Part shown: piece after piece, positions 1-7,992 of the stretch
Layout: each line of letters begins with the position of its first letter
How positions within the stretch are numbered: the first letter of the stretch is position 1
Origin: Rikenellaceae bacterium
Lineage (GTDB): Bacteria > Bacteroidota > Bacteroidia > Bacteroidales > Rikenellaceae
Assembly: GCA_017463585.1 (NCBI GenBank)
Contig: JAFTOX010000014.1
Coordinates: forward strand, 46,799-110,798
Reading direction: 5' to 3'
DNA length: 64,000 bases
The notes under the pieces: model-generated
The model's input: only the letters and a program-made list of their open reading frames with translations
What the model was told of the DNA's origin: nothing
The model's database searches: none
Translations under genes and position numbers: made by a program

Positions 1-1437
1 ATCCGTAAGACCAACGTCATCGAGGGTGAGGCCGGCGGTATCACGCAGCACATCGGTGCATATAGCGTTGAGCTGAATGGTCAGAAGATCACCTTCCTCG
101 ACACCCCGGGCCACGAGGCATTTACAGCAATGCGTGCGCGTGGTGCGAAGGTTACCGACGTTGCGATTATCATCGTTGCGGCTGACGACCACGTGATGCC
201 GCAGACGGTCGAGGCAATCAACCACGCCTCGGCAGCAGGTGTGCCTATCGTGTTCGCAATCAATAAGATCGATAAGCCCGCAGCAAATCCCGACCACATC
301 AAGGAGCAGTTGGCTAATATGAACTATCTGGTCGAGGATTGGGGTGGTAAGTACCAGTGCCAGGAGGTGTCGGCTAAGAAGGGTATGAACCTCGATAAGT
401 TGCTCGAAAAGGTGCTGTTGGAGGCCGAGCTGTTGGAGTTGAAGGCTAATCCCGACCGCCGTGCAACGGGTACGGTGATCGAATCGACGCTGGATAAGGG
501 TCGCGGTTACGTTGCGACGTTGCTCGTGCAGAACGGTACGTTGCGCGTGGGCGATGTAATGCTGTCGGGTGTTCATTCGGGTCGTGTTAAGGCGATGTTT
601 AACGAGCGCGGCCAGAAGGTCAATGAGGCACCTCCCTCGACACCCGTTCAGGTGTTGGGTCTGAATGGTGCTCCCGCGTCGGGCGATACGTTCAATGTGA
701 TGGAGGACGATCGTTCGGCACGCGAGATCGCAAACAAGCGTGAGCAGTTGCAGCGTATGCAGGGCATTATGACCCAGAAGCACGTAACGCTCGACGAGAT
801 CGGTCGTCGTATCGCTATCGGCTCGTTCAAGGAGTTGAACATCATCGTCAAGGGTGACGTGGACGGCTCGGTTGAGGCAATGACGGGCTCGTTGATCAAG
901 CTATCGAAGGAGGAGGTTCAGGTGAACGTGATCCACTCGGCGGTAGGTCAGATCTCGGAGTCGGACGTTCTGTTGGCAGCTGCTTCGAATGCGATTATCG
1001 TCGGTTTCCAGGTGCGTCCGTCGGCAGGCGCACGTCGTCTGGCTGAGTCGGAGGAGATCGAGATCCGTCTGTATTCGATCATCTACGACGCGATCAACGA
1101 TATCAAGGACGCAATCGAGGGTATGTTGGAGCCCGTTATGAAGGAGGAGATCGTATGCTCGGTTGAGGTGCTCGAAACCTTCAAGATTTCGAAGGTTGGT
1201 ACCATTGCGGGCTGTATCGTTCGTGAGGGTAAGCTCACCCGTAACACATCGATCCGCGTGATCCGCGACGGTATTGTGATCTACACGGGTCGTCTTGGCT
1301 CGTTGAAGCGTTACAAGGACGACGTCAAGGAGGTTACGAACGGTATGGAGTGCGGTCTTAATATCGAGAGCTTCAACGATATTCGTGTTGGCGATATCGT
1401 CGAGGGCTACGAGCAGGTTGAGGTTAAGCGCAAGTAA
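1..1437 (+). CDS. infB: Translation initiation factor IF-2, 3' part
   Basis: The reading frame is open from the left edge, so the 5' part lies outside the window; 478 codons remain. It starts inside the GTPase domain. The switch segment [10 protein letters not shown], the G3 motif DTPGHEAF and the G4 motif NKID are all present, followed by the beta-barrel domain II, domain III and the C-terminal C1/C2 region that binds fMet-tRNA. IF-2 places initiator tRNA on the 30S subunit and promotes 50S joining. The missing N-terminus includes the P-loop. A strong hairpin terminator follows about 20 bases after the stop codon. Identification is secure. Confidence 0.97.
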   Translation: MRKTNVIEGEAGGITQHIGAYSVELNGQKITFLDTPGHEAFTAMRARGAKVTDVAIIIVAADDHVMPQTVEAINHASAAGVPIVFAINKIDKPAANPDHIKEQLANMNYLVEDWGGKYQCQEVSAKKGMNLDKLLEKVLLEAELLELKANPDRRATGTVIESTLDKGRGYVATLLVQNGTLRVGDVMLSGVHSGRVKAMFNERGQKVNEAPPSTPVQVLGLNGAPASGDTFNVMEDDRSAREIANKREQLQRMQGIMTQKHVTLDEIGRRIAIGSFKELNIIVKGDVDGSVEAMTGSLIKLSKEEVQVNVIHSAVGQISESDVLLAAASNAIIVGFQVRPSAGARRLAESEEIEIRLYSIIYDAINDIKDAIEGMLEPVMKEEIVCSVEVLETFKISKVGTIAGCIVREGKLTRNTSIRVIRDGIVIYTGRLGSLKRYKDDVKEVTNGMECGLNIESFNDIRVGDIVEGYEQVEVKRK

Positions 1438-1458
1438 ACCGATTTCTATATCCCGAAA

Positions 1459-1495
1459 AGAGGGTTGCACCATCAGGTGCGACTCTCTTTTTTTT
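1459..1495 (+). terminator. Rho-independent terminator after infB
   Basis: A GC-rich hairpin with arms around GTTGCACC and GGTGCGAC and a four-base loop ends in a run of eight T. It closes the infB transcript. Confidence 0.85.
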
Positions 1496-1528
1496 GTGCG
1501 TACTATTGCATTTAATCTTTTCGATTAC

Positions 1529-1536
1529 TATATTTG
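1529..1536 (+). promoter_or_regulatory. Bacteroidetes -7 element TATATTTG
   Basis: TATATTTG fits the TAnnTTTG consensus. It ends only three bases before the ATG at 1540, so transcription would begin at or next to the start codon. Either the mRNA is leaderless or this match is fortuitous. Confidence 0.5.
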
Positions 1537-1539
1537 TGA

Positions 1540-2163
1540 ATGAAAGTGCTCAAAATCATCACTCTATGGCTGGTCGCAGTGGCGACTTTCGGTGGGTGTA
1601 GTGGCGCGAGAGGCGGCTCTAAGGCCGATTTCGAGCTGTTGCAACGTGAACTTCGTGAGGGCGATCTGCTCTTTCGTCGAGGTATTGGCGTGCTGGGGCG
1701 GGCGGTTACGGCAGCAGACGATGAGGGGCAGTTTTCGCACGTGGGCATTGCCGTTAAGGTCGATGATGAGTGGCGCGTGGCGCACGCAGTTCCCGACGAG
1801 CCCGATTTCGAGGGCGACTTCGATAGGGTAAAGTGCGAGCCGATTGAGCGCTTCTATGACGAATTTCGTGCGGGTAATGGGGCGGTATATCGCCCAAACG
1901 TGGCGAACGAAACAATCGCAGTAGCGGTGCGTAATGCGCTAAGACTCAGTGCCGAGCAGCGACCATTCGACCACGATTACGACCTCGGCGACACAACGGC
2001 GTTGTACTGCACCGAGCTGGTCGAATATGTTTTCGGGCTGGGTGGAGTGTCGATGAGCGAGGGGCGACAAACTCACGTGAACTTTCCGAGTATGACGGGC
2101 GACTACATTATGCCCTCGGACTTGACAAAGAATAACAAACTTAACCCTATTTATTCATTCTAA
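1540..2163 (+). CDS. YiiX/YebB-like permuted papain-fold lipoprotein hydrolase
   Basis: This 207-residue protein has a lipoprotein signal with Cys20 in TFGGC. The body resembles the YiiX-type, circularly permuted NlpC/P60 papain-like family. The order is an early GDLLF segment, His67 in FSHVGI, and a late nucleophile Cys157 in YCTELV. In this family the Cys and His form the catalytic pair, and members are thought to cleave amide or ester bonds in cell-envelope material. The substrate cannot be read from the sequence. The next gene starts 7 bases later, so the two lipoproteins are probably co-transcribed. No other in-frame ATG lies nearby, which fixes the start at 1540. Confidence 0.8.
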   Translation: MKVLKIITLWLVAVATFGGCSGARGGSKADFELLQRELREGDLLFRRGIGVLGRAVTAADDEGQFSHVGIAVKVDDEWRVAHAVPDEPDFEGDFDRVKCEPIERFYDEFRAGNGAVYRPNVANETIAVAVRNALRLSAEQRPFDHDYDLGDTTALYCTELVEYVFGLGGVSMSEGRQTHVNFPSMTGDYIMPSDLTKNNKLNPIYSF

Positions 2164-2170
2164 AATCTAA

Positions 2171-2581
2171 ATGACTATGAAGAAATTTTTTTCACTTTTG
2201 GCAGTTGCCGTAGCGATGTTTATGGTATCTTGCTCGTCAGCGCCTGCAACTCCGAGCGATGCAGCTGTTGAGTACTATCAGTGTGTAGCCAATGGCGACT
2301 ATGAGGCTTTTGCTAATGCAATCCACTACGACACTACCGACCCTGAGGAGATTGCTGAGGGCAAGGCAATGATTATCTCTCTGTACAAGGAGAAGGCTGC
2401 ACCTGAGATTGAGAAGAAGGGTGGTGTGAAGAGCGTCGAGGCTACGGGTGAGACTATCAGCGAGGACGGCAATACGGCTAATGTTCAGCTCAAAATCGTC
2501 TATGGCGATGGTTCGGAGAAGACCGAAGATGTTAAGATGGTAAAGGTTGATGACAAGTGGCTGCTTGCATTTGACAAGTAG
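2171..2581 (+). CDS. DUF4878-like lipoprotein
   Basis: This small lipoprotein of 136 residues may start six bases later at the ATG of MKKFFSLL. The signal peptide ends at a Cys in MVSCSS. The mature part (DAAVEYYQCVANGDYEAF) resembles DUF4878, an NTF2-like fold found in many Bacteroidetes lipoproteins whose role is unknown. It follows the YiiX-like gene by 7 bases and is followed by a hairpin terminator. Its composition is ordinary for the region. Family assignment rests on the N-terminal helix pattern and overall length, and no catalytic residues are evident. Confidence 0.72.
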   Translation: MTMKKFFSLLAVAVAMFMVSCSSAPATPSDAAVEYYQCVANGDYEAFANAIHYDTTDPEEIAEGKAMIISLYKEKAAPEIEKKGGVKSVEATGETISEDGNTANVQLKIVYGDGSEKTEDVKMVKVDDKWLLAFDK

Positions 2582-2611
2582 GCGTTAGGCAGTAGGCAAC
2601 ACACCTATATT

Positions 2612-2652
2612 AACACAAAAACGCAGGCCGATGAGGTCTGCGTTTTTGTGTT
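2612..2652. terminator. Bidirectional terminator between convergent genes
   Basis: Long hairpin: AACACAAAAACGCAGGCC pairs with a mirrored arm after a short loop. Both sides carry A/T runs, so it can serve the + strand lipoprotein and the minus strand ribosomal cluster. Confidence 0.85.
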
Positions 2653-2701
2653 GAGAGCCTAAGCTCATCAACTCCAATTTTGAATGGTTAGTTCAGCGCG
2701 A

Positions 2702-2857
2702 TTATTTCTTCTCGAAGAAATCCTTCACCTGATCGTTAGCGATAATGCCCTCTTTGAACATATAAGCGCCAGTCTTCTCCGACTTAACCATCTTGATGCA
2801 CTTGGTAAAGTTCTTACCAGTACCGGTTTTCAGGGTTGCAACTACTTTCTTTGCCAT
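2702..2857 (-). CDS. DUF4295 family small protein
   Basis: A 51-residue basic protein read on the minus strand. It begins MAKKVVATLKTGTGKNF and ends in VKDFFEKK. Its position directly after rpmB and rpmG, with only 8 bases to rpmG, is the usual arrangement for the DUF4295 family in Bacteroidetes. There it is regarded as a putative ribosome-associated protein of unknown role. Length, high lysine content and operon context all agree. A bidirectional terminator lies downstream. Confidence 0.88.
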   Translation of the reverse strand: MAKKVVATLKTGTGKNFTKCIKMVKSEKTGAYMFKEGIIANDQVKDFFEKK

Positions 2858-2865
2858 AATGCTTA

Positions 2866-3048
2866 CTATTTAATTTCGCGGTGAACGGTTACCTTTTTCA
2901 GGTAGGGGTTGTACTTTTTACGCTCCAGACGGTCGGGAGTGTTCTTCTTGTTCTTGGTGGTGATGTAGCGCGACATACCCGGAACGCCACTTGCCTTCTG
3001 CTCAGTGCACTCGAGGATCACCTGAACTCTGTTACCTTTCTTTGCCAT
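2866..3048 (-). CDS. rpmG: 50S ribosomal protein L33
   Basis: 60 residues beginning [16 protein letters not shown], with the typical L33 sequence [15 protein letters not shown] and a lysine-rich end. Only one cysteine remains, so this is the zinc-independent form without the four-cysteine ribbon. It is the second gene of the rpmB-rpmG-DUF4295 operon on the minus strand, 20 bases after rpmB. L33 is a small protein of the large subunit near the E site. Confidence 0.96.
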   Translation of the reverse strand: MAKKGNRVQVILECTEQKASGVPGMSRYITTKNKKNTPDRLERKKYNPYLKKVTVHREIK

Positions 3049-3068
3049 TTGTTGTTACCTCGTTTAAA

Positions 3069-3302
3069 TTAGTAAACCTTACGAGCTGCAGCTGCCTCTT
3101 TGAGAGCGTTTGCAAGACCCTTTTTGTTAATAGTTTTCATACCTGCTGCCGACACTTTGAGTGTAATCCAGCGGTTCTCTTCTTCCGACCAGAAACGCTT
3201 AGTTTTCAGATTGGGGCTGAACTTGCGCTTGGTCTTACGGTTCGAGTGAGAAACATTGTTACCCACCATCGCAACCTTACCAGTAATTTCGCAGACTTTC
3301 AT
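3069..3302 (-). CDS. rpmB: 50S ribosomal protein L28
   Basis: 77 residues, [20 protein letters not shown], followed by [11 protein letters not shown], the standard L28 signature. It is the first gene of the rpmB-rpmG-DUF4295 operon. A near-perfect Bacteroidetes promoter (TTTG, 19 bp, TATATTTG) sits 45-75 bases upstream. No zinc-binding cysteines are seen. Confidence 0.97.
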   Translation of the reverse strand: MKVCEITGKVAMVGNNVSHSNRKTKRKFSPNLKTKRFWSEEENRWITLKVSAAGMKTINKKGLANALKEAAAARKVY

Positions 3303-3346
3303 CGTTTAATTATTTGTTAATATTGCACCCATATATTTTGGGCGTG

Positions 3347-3377
3347 CAAATATACGAACTTTTTACTACACTACAAA
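3347..3377 (-). promoter_or_regulatory. rpmB operon promoter (TTTG-N19-TATATTTG)
   Basis: On the minus strand, TTTG (3374-3377) is followed after exactly 19 bases by TATATTTG (3347-3354). This is a textbook match to the Bacteroidetes sigma-ABfr consensus. The expected leader for rpmB is about 40 bases. Confidence 0.85.
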
Positions 3378-3422
3378 CTTTTCGCACTCTCTTTTTCACT
3401 TTTTGGACCTCCGAGAATCGAA

Positions 3423-4673
3423 TTATTCGCCTTTTTGGTCGATAATGGCATCGCGGAGCAGTGTTGCAGCCACGCCCGAGGCACGTTCGATCACCTGCGA
3501 GCGCACCGTACCGAGCACGCGGCACTCCGAGCGAACGCCATTCGGAGTAGCCACAGCGAACCAAACTGTGCCCACAGGCTTCTCCTCCGAGCCACCCGTA
3601 GGACCCGCAATGCCCGTGGTCGCAACGGCATAGTCGGCACCGCTAATGCGACGTGCGCCCTCAGCCATCTGCTCGGCAACCGTTTGACTCACTGCGCCAT
3701 AGCGCTCGATGTCGGCCATATTGACACCCAACACCTGTGCCTTGGCCTCGTTGCTGTACGAAACCACACCGCAGAGGAAATAGCTCGACGCTCCTGCCTG
3801 AGCCGTAAATCGTGAGGCTATCACACCGCCTGTGCAACTCTCGGCTACGGCAAGCGTTAAGCCTTTGTTAATTAATAGGTTATGGACGTAAGTGAAGATC
3901 GATTCGTGTTCGTAACCAACCACATATTGCGGAATCAGCTCCTCCAACTCTTCAAAACGGCGGTCGATCTCGTCGCCCACCTCTCGACCATCGACCTCGT
4001 ATGCCGACAGACGCAGTCGCACCTGCGAGGGCGAGGGCAGATATGCCAATTTGATATATTCGGGCAGTGCGTCCTCCCACGCCTCGATTCTCTTGGCGAG
4101 CATCGACTCAGCCAAACCCGTAGTGATCATCGTACGGTGAACAACCTGTTTCAGAGCGAATTGTGCGCGCAGACGAGGCAGCACCTCCTCCTGCATCAAG
4201 TGCTCCATCTCGAACGGCACACCCGGCAACGACACCACCACCTTGCCCTCGCGTTCGAACCACATTGCGGGGGCTGTTCCGTGTGCATTGTGCAGCACGG
4301 TGCAGCTATCGGGCACATCGGCCTGACTTTGATTGAGTTCGTTAAATTCGATTCCGCGGGCGGTGAGCATTGCTCTAACGTGCTCATAGACAGCCTCGTT
4401 GCGCACCAACGTCATTCCGAAATATTCGGCCAGCGTGCGCTTCGTAATGTCGTCCTTCGTGGGGCCCAATCCACCCGTCATAATGACCAGATCGCACTGC
4501 GCGAGCGACGTGTCGAGTGCCTCGATGATTCGCTGGCGGTCGTCGCCAATCGACAGACGCTCGGTAACGACCACGCCCGCCGAGTTCAAGGCACGCGAGA
4601 TGTAAGCGGCGTTGGTATCCACGATCTGACCGATCAGGATCTCATCGCCGATAGTGATGATTTGTGCTTGCAT
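3423..4673 (-). CDS. cinA: CinA family nicotinamide-nucleotide amidohydrolase
   Basis: A 416-residue protein with the two-domain CinA architecture. The N-terminal MoCF/COG1058 domain shows ITIGDEILIG near the start and MTGGLGPTKDD around residue 65. The C-terminal amidohydrolase domain shows AVAESCTGG and TTGIAGPTGGSEEKPVGTV. The C-terminal domain of the family deamidates NMN in pyridine nucleotide recycling, and the N-terminal domain has ADP-ribose pyrophosphatase activity in some members. It lies 9 bases after pyrD and is probably co-transcribed with it. Full length for the family. Confidence 0.95.
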   Translation of the reverse strand: MQAQIITIGDEILIGQIVDTNAAYISRALNSAGVVVTERLSIGDDRQRIIEALDTSLAQCDLVIMTGGLGPTKDDITKRTLAEYFGMTLVRNEAVYEHVRAMLTARGIEFNELNQSQADVPDSCTVLHNAHGTAPAMWFEREGKVVVSLPGVPFEMEHLMQEEVLPRLRAQFALKQVVHRTMITTGLAESMLAKRIEAWEDALPEYIKLAYLPSPSQVRLRLSAYEVDGREVGDEIDRRFEELEELIPQYVVGYEHESIFTYVHNLLINKGLTLAVAESCTGGVIASRFTAQAGASSYFLCGVVSYSNEAKAQVLGVNMADIERYGAVSQTVAEQMAEGARRISGADYAVATTGIAGPTGGSEEKPVGTVWFAVATPNGVRSECRVLGTVRSQVIERASGVAATLLRDAIIDQKGE

Positions 4674-4682
4674 AGATTGTTG

Positions 4683-5768
4683 TTATTCAGCTTTTTCGGC
4701 TGGCTGTTTTGTCGTTTCTGCGGCTTTGGCAGCCTCATAGTCGGCTATCAACCGCTTGCAGATTTGACGAGCAAACGAGGGACCATTGTAAATCATACCC
4801 GAGTAGACCTGCACCAAACTTGCGCCAGCGTCGAGCATTGCTTTTGCGTCCTCGACGGTCATCACGCCACCCACGCCGATAATCGGGTAGCGACCCTGAC
4901 AGCGGTCGTGCACGCGACGTACAACCTCCACAGCGCGTTTGGTCAGCGGAGCACCACTCAGACCACCGTTGCCGATTGCGTCGATGGTTTTCTGGTCGGT
5001 CGAAAGCCCTGCACGTGAGGTGGTTGTGTTGGTTGCAACGATACCGTCGAGCGGCGTTTCGATCATCACGTCGGTCATATCGTCCACCGAAGCGTCGTCC
5101 AGATCGGGCGAAATTTTGAGCAGAATGGGACGATATTGGCTCTGTCCGCGACGGAACTCAAAGAGCGGTTCGAGGATCTCGGTTACGCTCTGCTTGTTCT
5201 GCAACGAGGTAACCTTAGCCACGTTTGGGCAGCTGACATTGACCACGAAATAATCGACATATTGATACAGATTGCGGAACAATTTGAGGTAATCTGCGGG
5301 AGCCTCCTCGATTGGGGTAAGCGAATTTTTGCCGATATTTGCGCCCACGATGGTGCCTTGACGACGATTGTGCAGATTCTCGATAGCGTTCTGCATACCG
5401 TGGTTGTTGAATCCCATACGGTTGATGATTGCTCTATCTTTGGGCAGGCGGAACAGGCGCGGACGGGGGTTGCCGGGTTGTCCTTTGGGCGTAACCGTAC
5501 CCACCTCGACGAAACCGTAGCCGAGCGCCGAGAGTTCGTTATAGACTTCGGCATTCTTGTCGAAACCTGCGGCAATACCGATCGGGTTAGCGAATTTGAC
5601 ACCGAAGACCTCGCGTTCGAGTGCGGGGTGCTTAACGGCAAAAAGCTTCTCCATCAGCCATTTCGATCCGGGAATGTAACCTGCAAAGCGCAACGCTGCG
5701 ATGGTCAATTTATGAACATTCTCAGGCGAAAGGCAGAACAACAACGGGCGAATAATCTGAGTGTACAT
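4683..5768 (-). CDS. pyrD: Dihydroorotate dehydrogenase, class 2-like
   Basis: 361 residues with the N-terminal hydrophobic helical extension of membrane-bound, quinone-dependent enzymes (MYTQIIRPLLFCLSPENVHK). FMN-barrel signatures include NPIGIAAGFDKNAE, GFVEVGTVTPKGQPGNP and MGFNNHG. It oxidises dihydroorotate to orotate in pyrimidine synthesis. The catalytic-base motif reads NVSCPN with Cys180, whereas class 2 enzymes normally have Ser here (NxSSPN); Cys is the class 1 residue. The C-terminus ends in an Ala/Glu/Lys-rich tail. cinA follows by 9 bases. Confidence 0.94.
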   Translation of the reverse strand: MYTQIIRPLLFCLSPENVHKLTIAALRFAGYIPGSKWLMEKLFAVKHPALEREVFGVKFANPIGIAAGFDKNAEVYNELSALGYGFVEVGTVTPKGQPGNPRPRLFRLPKDRAIINRMGFNNHGMQNAIENLHNRRQGTIVGANIGKNSLTPIEEAPADYLKLFRNLYQYVDYFVVNVSCPNVAKVTSLQNKQSVTEILEPLFEFRRGQSQYRPILLKISPDLDDASVDDMTDVMIETPLDGIVATNTTTSRAGLSTDQKTIDAIGNGGLSGAPLTKRAVEVVRRVHDRCQGRYPIIGVGGVMTVEDAKAMLDAGASLVQVYSGMIYNGPSFARQICKRLIADYEAAKAAETTKQPAEKAE

Positions 5769-5794
5769 AGTTTGATTGTTACTCCATTATGGCG

Positions 5795-5802
5795 CAAAGG
5801 TA
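5795..5802 (-). promoter_or_regulatory. pyrD -7 element TACCTTTG
   Basis: TACCTTTG on the minus strand, about 27 bases before the pyrD start. A TTG lies 21 bases further upstream, inside a short run of ATTCACA-like repeats (5811-5842). Confidence 0.55.
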
Positions 5803-5881
5803 GAAATTTTAATTCACAATTCACAATTCGCAACCCACAATTTCATTGTGACGGTCGAAAGAGTCACCGATTTTTAGCTAT

Positions 5882-6907
5882 TTAGAAGTACTCCTCGCGG
5901 TAGCGGTATTTGTTGCGCAGCTGCTCGAAATGGTCGGGGTGCTCACGCAACGCACGGCTCTCGGTCGCCAAATCGCAATAGCGATCAATCGTTGCGCACA
6001 TCTCCGCCCACTCGATTGTCTGCGGCGCGATGCGTTCAACCTCAGCAGGGTAGAACTCCTCCAACGGCAGTCCGAAAACTCGTGCAACCGCCCGCGCCGA
6101 CATTGCCGTAGCGTTGGCTTTGCCCTGTGCCGAGTAACCCGCAATGTGGGGCGTAGCGACCTCGACTATCTGCAACAATTCGCGGTCGATCGATGGCTCG
6201 CGCTCCCACACGTCCAAGCAAGCCGTGCAACGACCCTCGGCAATCGCTTGTCGGAGCAGTGTGTTATCGACTACCTCGCCACGTGAAGCGTTGAGAATGA
6301 TTGTGTTAGGGCGAATTTGCGAAAAGAAACGCTCGCCTGCCAAATGCACCGTGCAGTCCTCGCCCTCGCGGATCAAAGGCACGTGGAACGTGATGATGTC
6401 GCACGTCGAGGCAACCTCGTCAATCGTCTGAAAATCACCGCCTTCGACCCTTGCGCGTGGCGGATCGCAGCGGACTACTTCGAAACCCCAACGTCGAGCA
6501 TACTCTTCGACCAATCGACCAATATTTCCCACGCCGACAATACCCAAACGGCGCTCACTCGGTGTCCAGCCTTGACGCTCGGCGAGCAGTCGCAATGCCG
6601 CCGCAACCCATTGAAACACACCGCGCGAATTGCACCCCGCAGCCGTTGCAACCTCGATGTTGTGCGCACGACAATAGTCCAAGTCGATATGATCGTAACC
6701 GATTGTAGCAGTGGCGATAAGGCGGACTTTCGATCCGTCGAGCAAAGCTGCATTGCACTTTGTTCGGGTGCGAACGATCAGGGCGTCGCTGTCGCGCACC
6801 GACTCAGCGTCGAACCGCTCGCCTGCGAGATATTGCACCTCGGCGTATGGCTCGAAGACCCCTGCAATAAATGGAATAGCGTTATCGATAGTGATTTTCA
6901 TATTCAC
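5882..6907 (-). CDS. pdxB: 4-phosphoerythronate dehydrogenase
   Basis: 341 residues of the D-2-hydroxyacid dehydrogenase family. The NAD-binding motif is GIVGVGNIGRLVEEYARRWG. The catalytic Arg lies in NASRGEVVDN, the Glu in DVWEREP, and the His in TPHIAGYSAQGK. The last third resembles the PdxB dimerisation domain. It oxidises 4-phospho-D-erythronate in the DXP-dependent pyridoxal phosphate pathway. A stand-alone gene on the minus strand, with a tRNA gene upstream. Confidence 0.92.
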   Translation of the reverse strand: MNMKITIDNAIPFIAGVFEPYAEVQYLAGERFDAESVRDSDALIVRTRTKCNAALLDGSKVRLIATATIGYDHIDLDYCRAHNIEVATAAGCNSRGVFQWVAAALRLLAERQGWTPSERRLGIVGVGNIGRLVEEYARRWGFEVVRCDPPRARVEGGDFQTIDEVASTCDIITFHVPLIREGEDCTVHLAGERFFSQIRPNTIILNASRGEVVDNTLLRQAIAEGRCTACLDVWEREPSIDRELLQIVEVATPHIAGYSAQGKANATAMSARAVARVFGLPLEEFYPAEVERIAPQTIEWAEMCATIDRYCDLATESRALREHPDHFEQLRNKYRYREEYF

Positions 6908-6987
6908 AAAGGTAGTGAAAAAAGCGAGGTTTTGCTATCGTGTATAAACAAAAAAGTCCGCCCTTTATAGGCGGACTCGTCAATTTG

Positions 6988-7062
6988 TCGGGGAGACTGG
7001 ATTCGAACCAGCGACCTCCAACTCCCGAAGCTGGCGCGCTAACCGGACTGCGCTACACCCCG
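6988..7062 (-). tRNA. tRNA-Pro, anticodon CGG
   Basis: A full cloverleaf can be drawn on the minus strand. The acceptor starts CGGGGTG, the D stem is GCGC/GCGC, and the anticodon stem CCAGC/GTTGG holds loop TTCGGGA, giving anticodon CGG. The T arm is GCTGG-TTCGAAT-CCAGT. CCA is not encoded. One oddity is that position 6 (T) faces position 67 (T) in the acceptor stem, a U-U mismatch; the other six pairs are good. Confidence 0.95.
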
Positions 7063-7089
7063 AAATTGCGTGTGCAAAGATACGAAAAA

Positions 7090-7986
7090 TTATATTAAAT
7101 TATCAAATAATTTTGGAATTGATGTCGAAAAAAATAACTCCTCGCCCGTAATGGGGTGATACAGAGCGAGTTTGTAAGCGTGCAAACATACACGTCCGGC
7201 GTCCACCGAGCGTGAAGAGTACTTTTTGTCGCCCGCAACGGGACATCCAACGTGCTCCAAATGAGCACGAATTTGATTCTTGCGACCCGTTTCGAGCGAG
7301 AGTTCAACGAGCGAACGACCTCCGCGCGAACGCAAAACACGATAGTGCGTTACGGCATCGACTGCATTGTCTTCGTCGGGCGTGCGGCTGACAAACATTT
7401 TGCGGTTGCGATTTTCGGCTAACGGTGCGTCGATCACGCCCTCCTCCGATGGCATAACTCCATCAACCACAGCTACATACTTGCGGTCGATCACCACGCG
7501 GTGCCAATCTGCTTGCAGACGATGTTTCACCTCCTCGCTCTTGGCAAAGACCATCAGTCCAGAAGTCTCGCGGTCGAGGCGATGAACGATAAAAATTCGA
7601 TTCGACGGATCTTCCAGCTTGACGTGTTGGCTGAGGATCGAGTAGGCGGTCTTGTCGCGCTCGCGGTCGGTGCCCATCGAGAGCAGTCCGTTGCGCTTAT
7701 CGATCACGATAATCCATTGATCCTCAAATACGATGCGCAACATCGGGTGGTGTAGTTCAGCAGCCACGCGCCCACGATTGATCGAAACGCGGTCGCTCTT
7801 GCGCAGAGCGTAATCGTAGGCTGTTGTGATTGTGCCATTGACGCTCACACGGCGGTGCGCCAACATCGATTTCAGCGCCGAACGGCTTTTGCCTGCAAAT
7901 TTCTCGGTCAGAAATTGTTGCAGCGAGCACTCTTGTTCAACGGTAAATATAAGGTCGCCCCGCGGGGCTACGCGTACTTTTTTCAT
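7090..7986 (-). CDS. RluA-family 23S rRNA/tRNA pseudouridine synthase
   Basis: 298 residues. An N-terminal S4 RNA-binding domain (about 15-75, SLQQFLTEKFAGKSRSALKS) is followed by an RluA-type catalytic domain. The conserved motif HRLDRETSGL carries the catalytic Asp138, and ETGRKNQIRAHL marks the second conserved block. It converts specific uridines to pseudouridine in large-subunit rRNA or tRNA, but the exact site cannot be decided from sequence alone. It sits just upstream of the tRNA-Pro gene on the same strand. Only 6 bases separate its start from the end of the radical SAM gene, so it may be read through from that operon. Confidence 0.9.
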   Translation of the reverse strand: MKKVRVAPRGDLIFTVEQECSLQQFLTEKFAGKSRSALKSMLAHRRVSVNGTITTAYDYALRKSDRVSINRGRVAAELHHPMLRIVFEDQWIIVIDKRNGLLSMGTDRERDKTAYSILSQHVKLEDPSNRIFIVHRLDRETSGLMVFAKSEEVKHRLQADWHRVVIDRKYVAVVDGVMPSEEGVIDAPLAENRNRKMFVSRTPDEDNAVDAVTHYRVLRSRGGRSLVELSLETGRKNQIRAHLEHVGCPVAGDKKYSSRSVDAGRVCLHAYKLALYHPITGEELFFSTSIPKLFDNLI

Positions 7987-7992
7987 GGTGAT

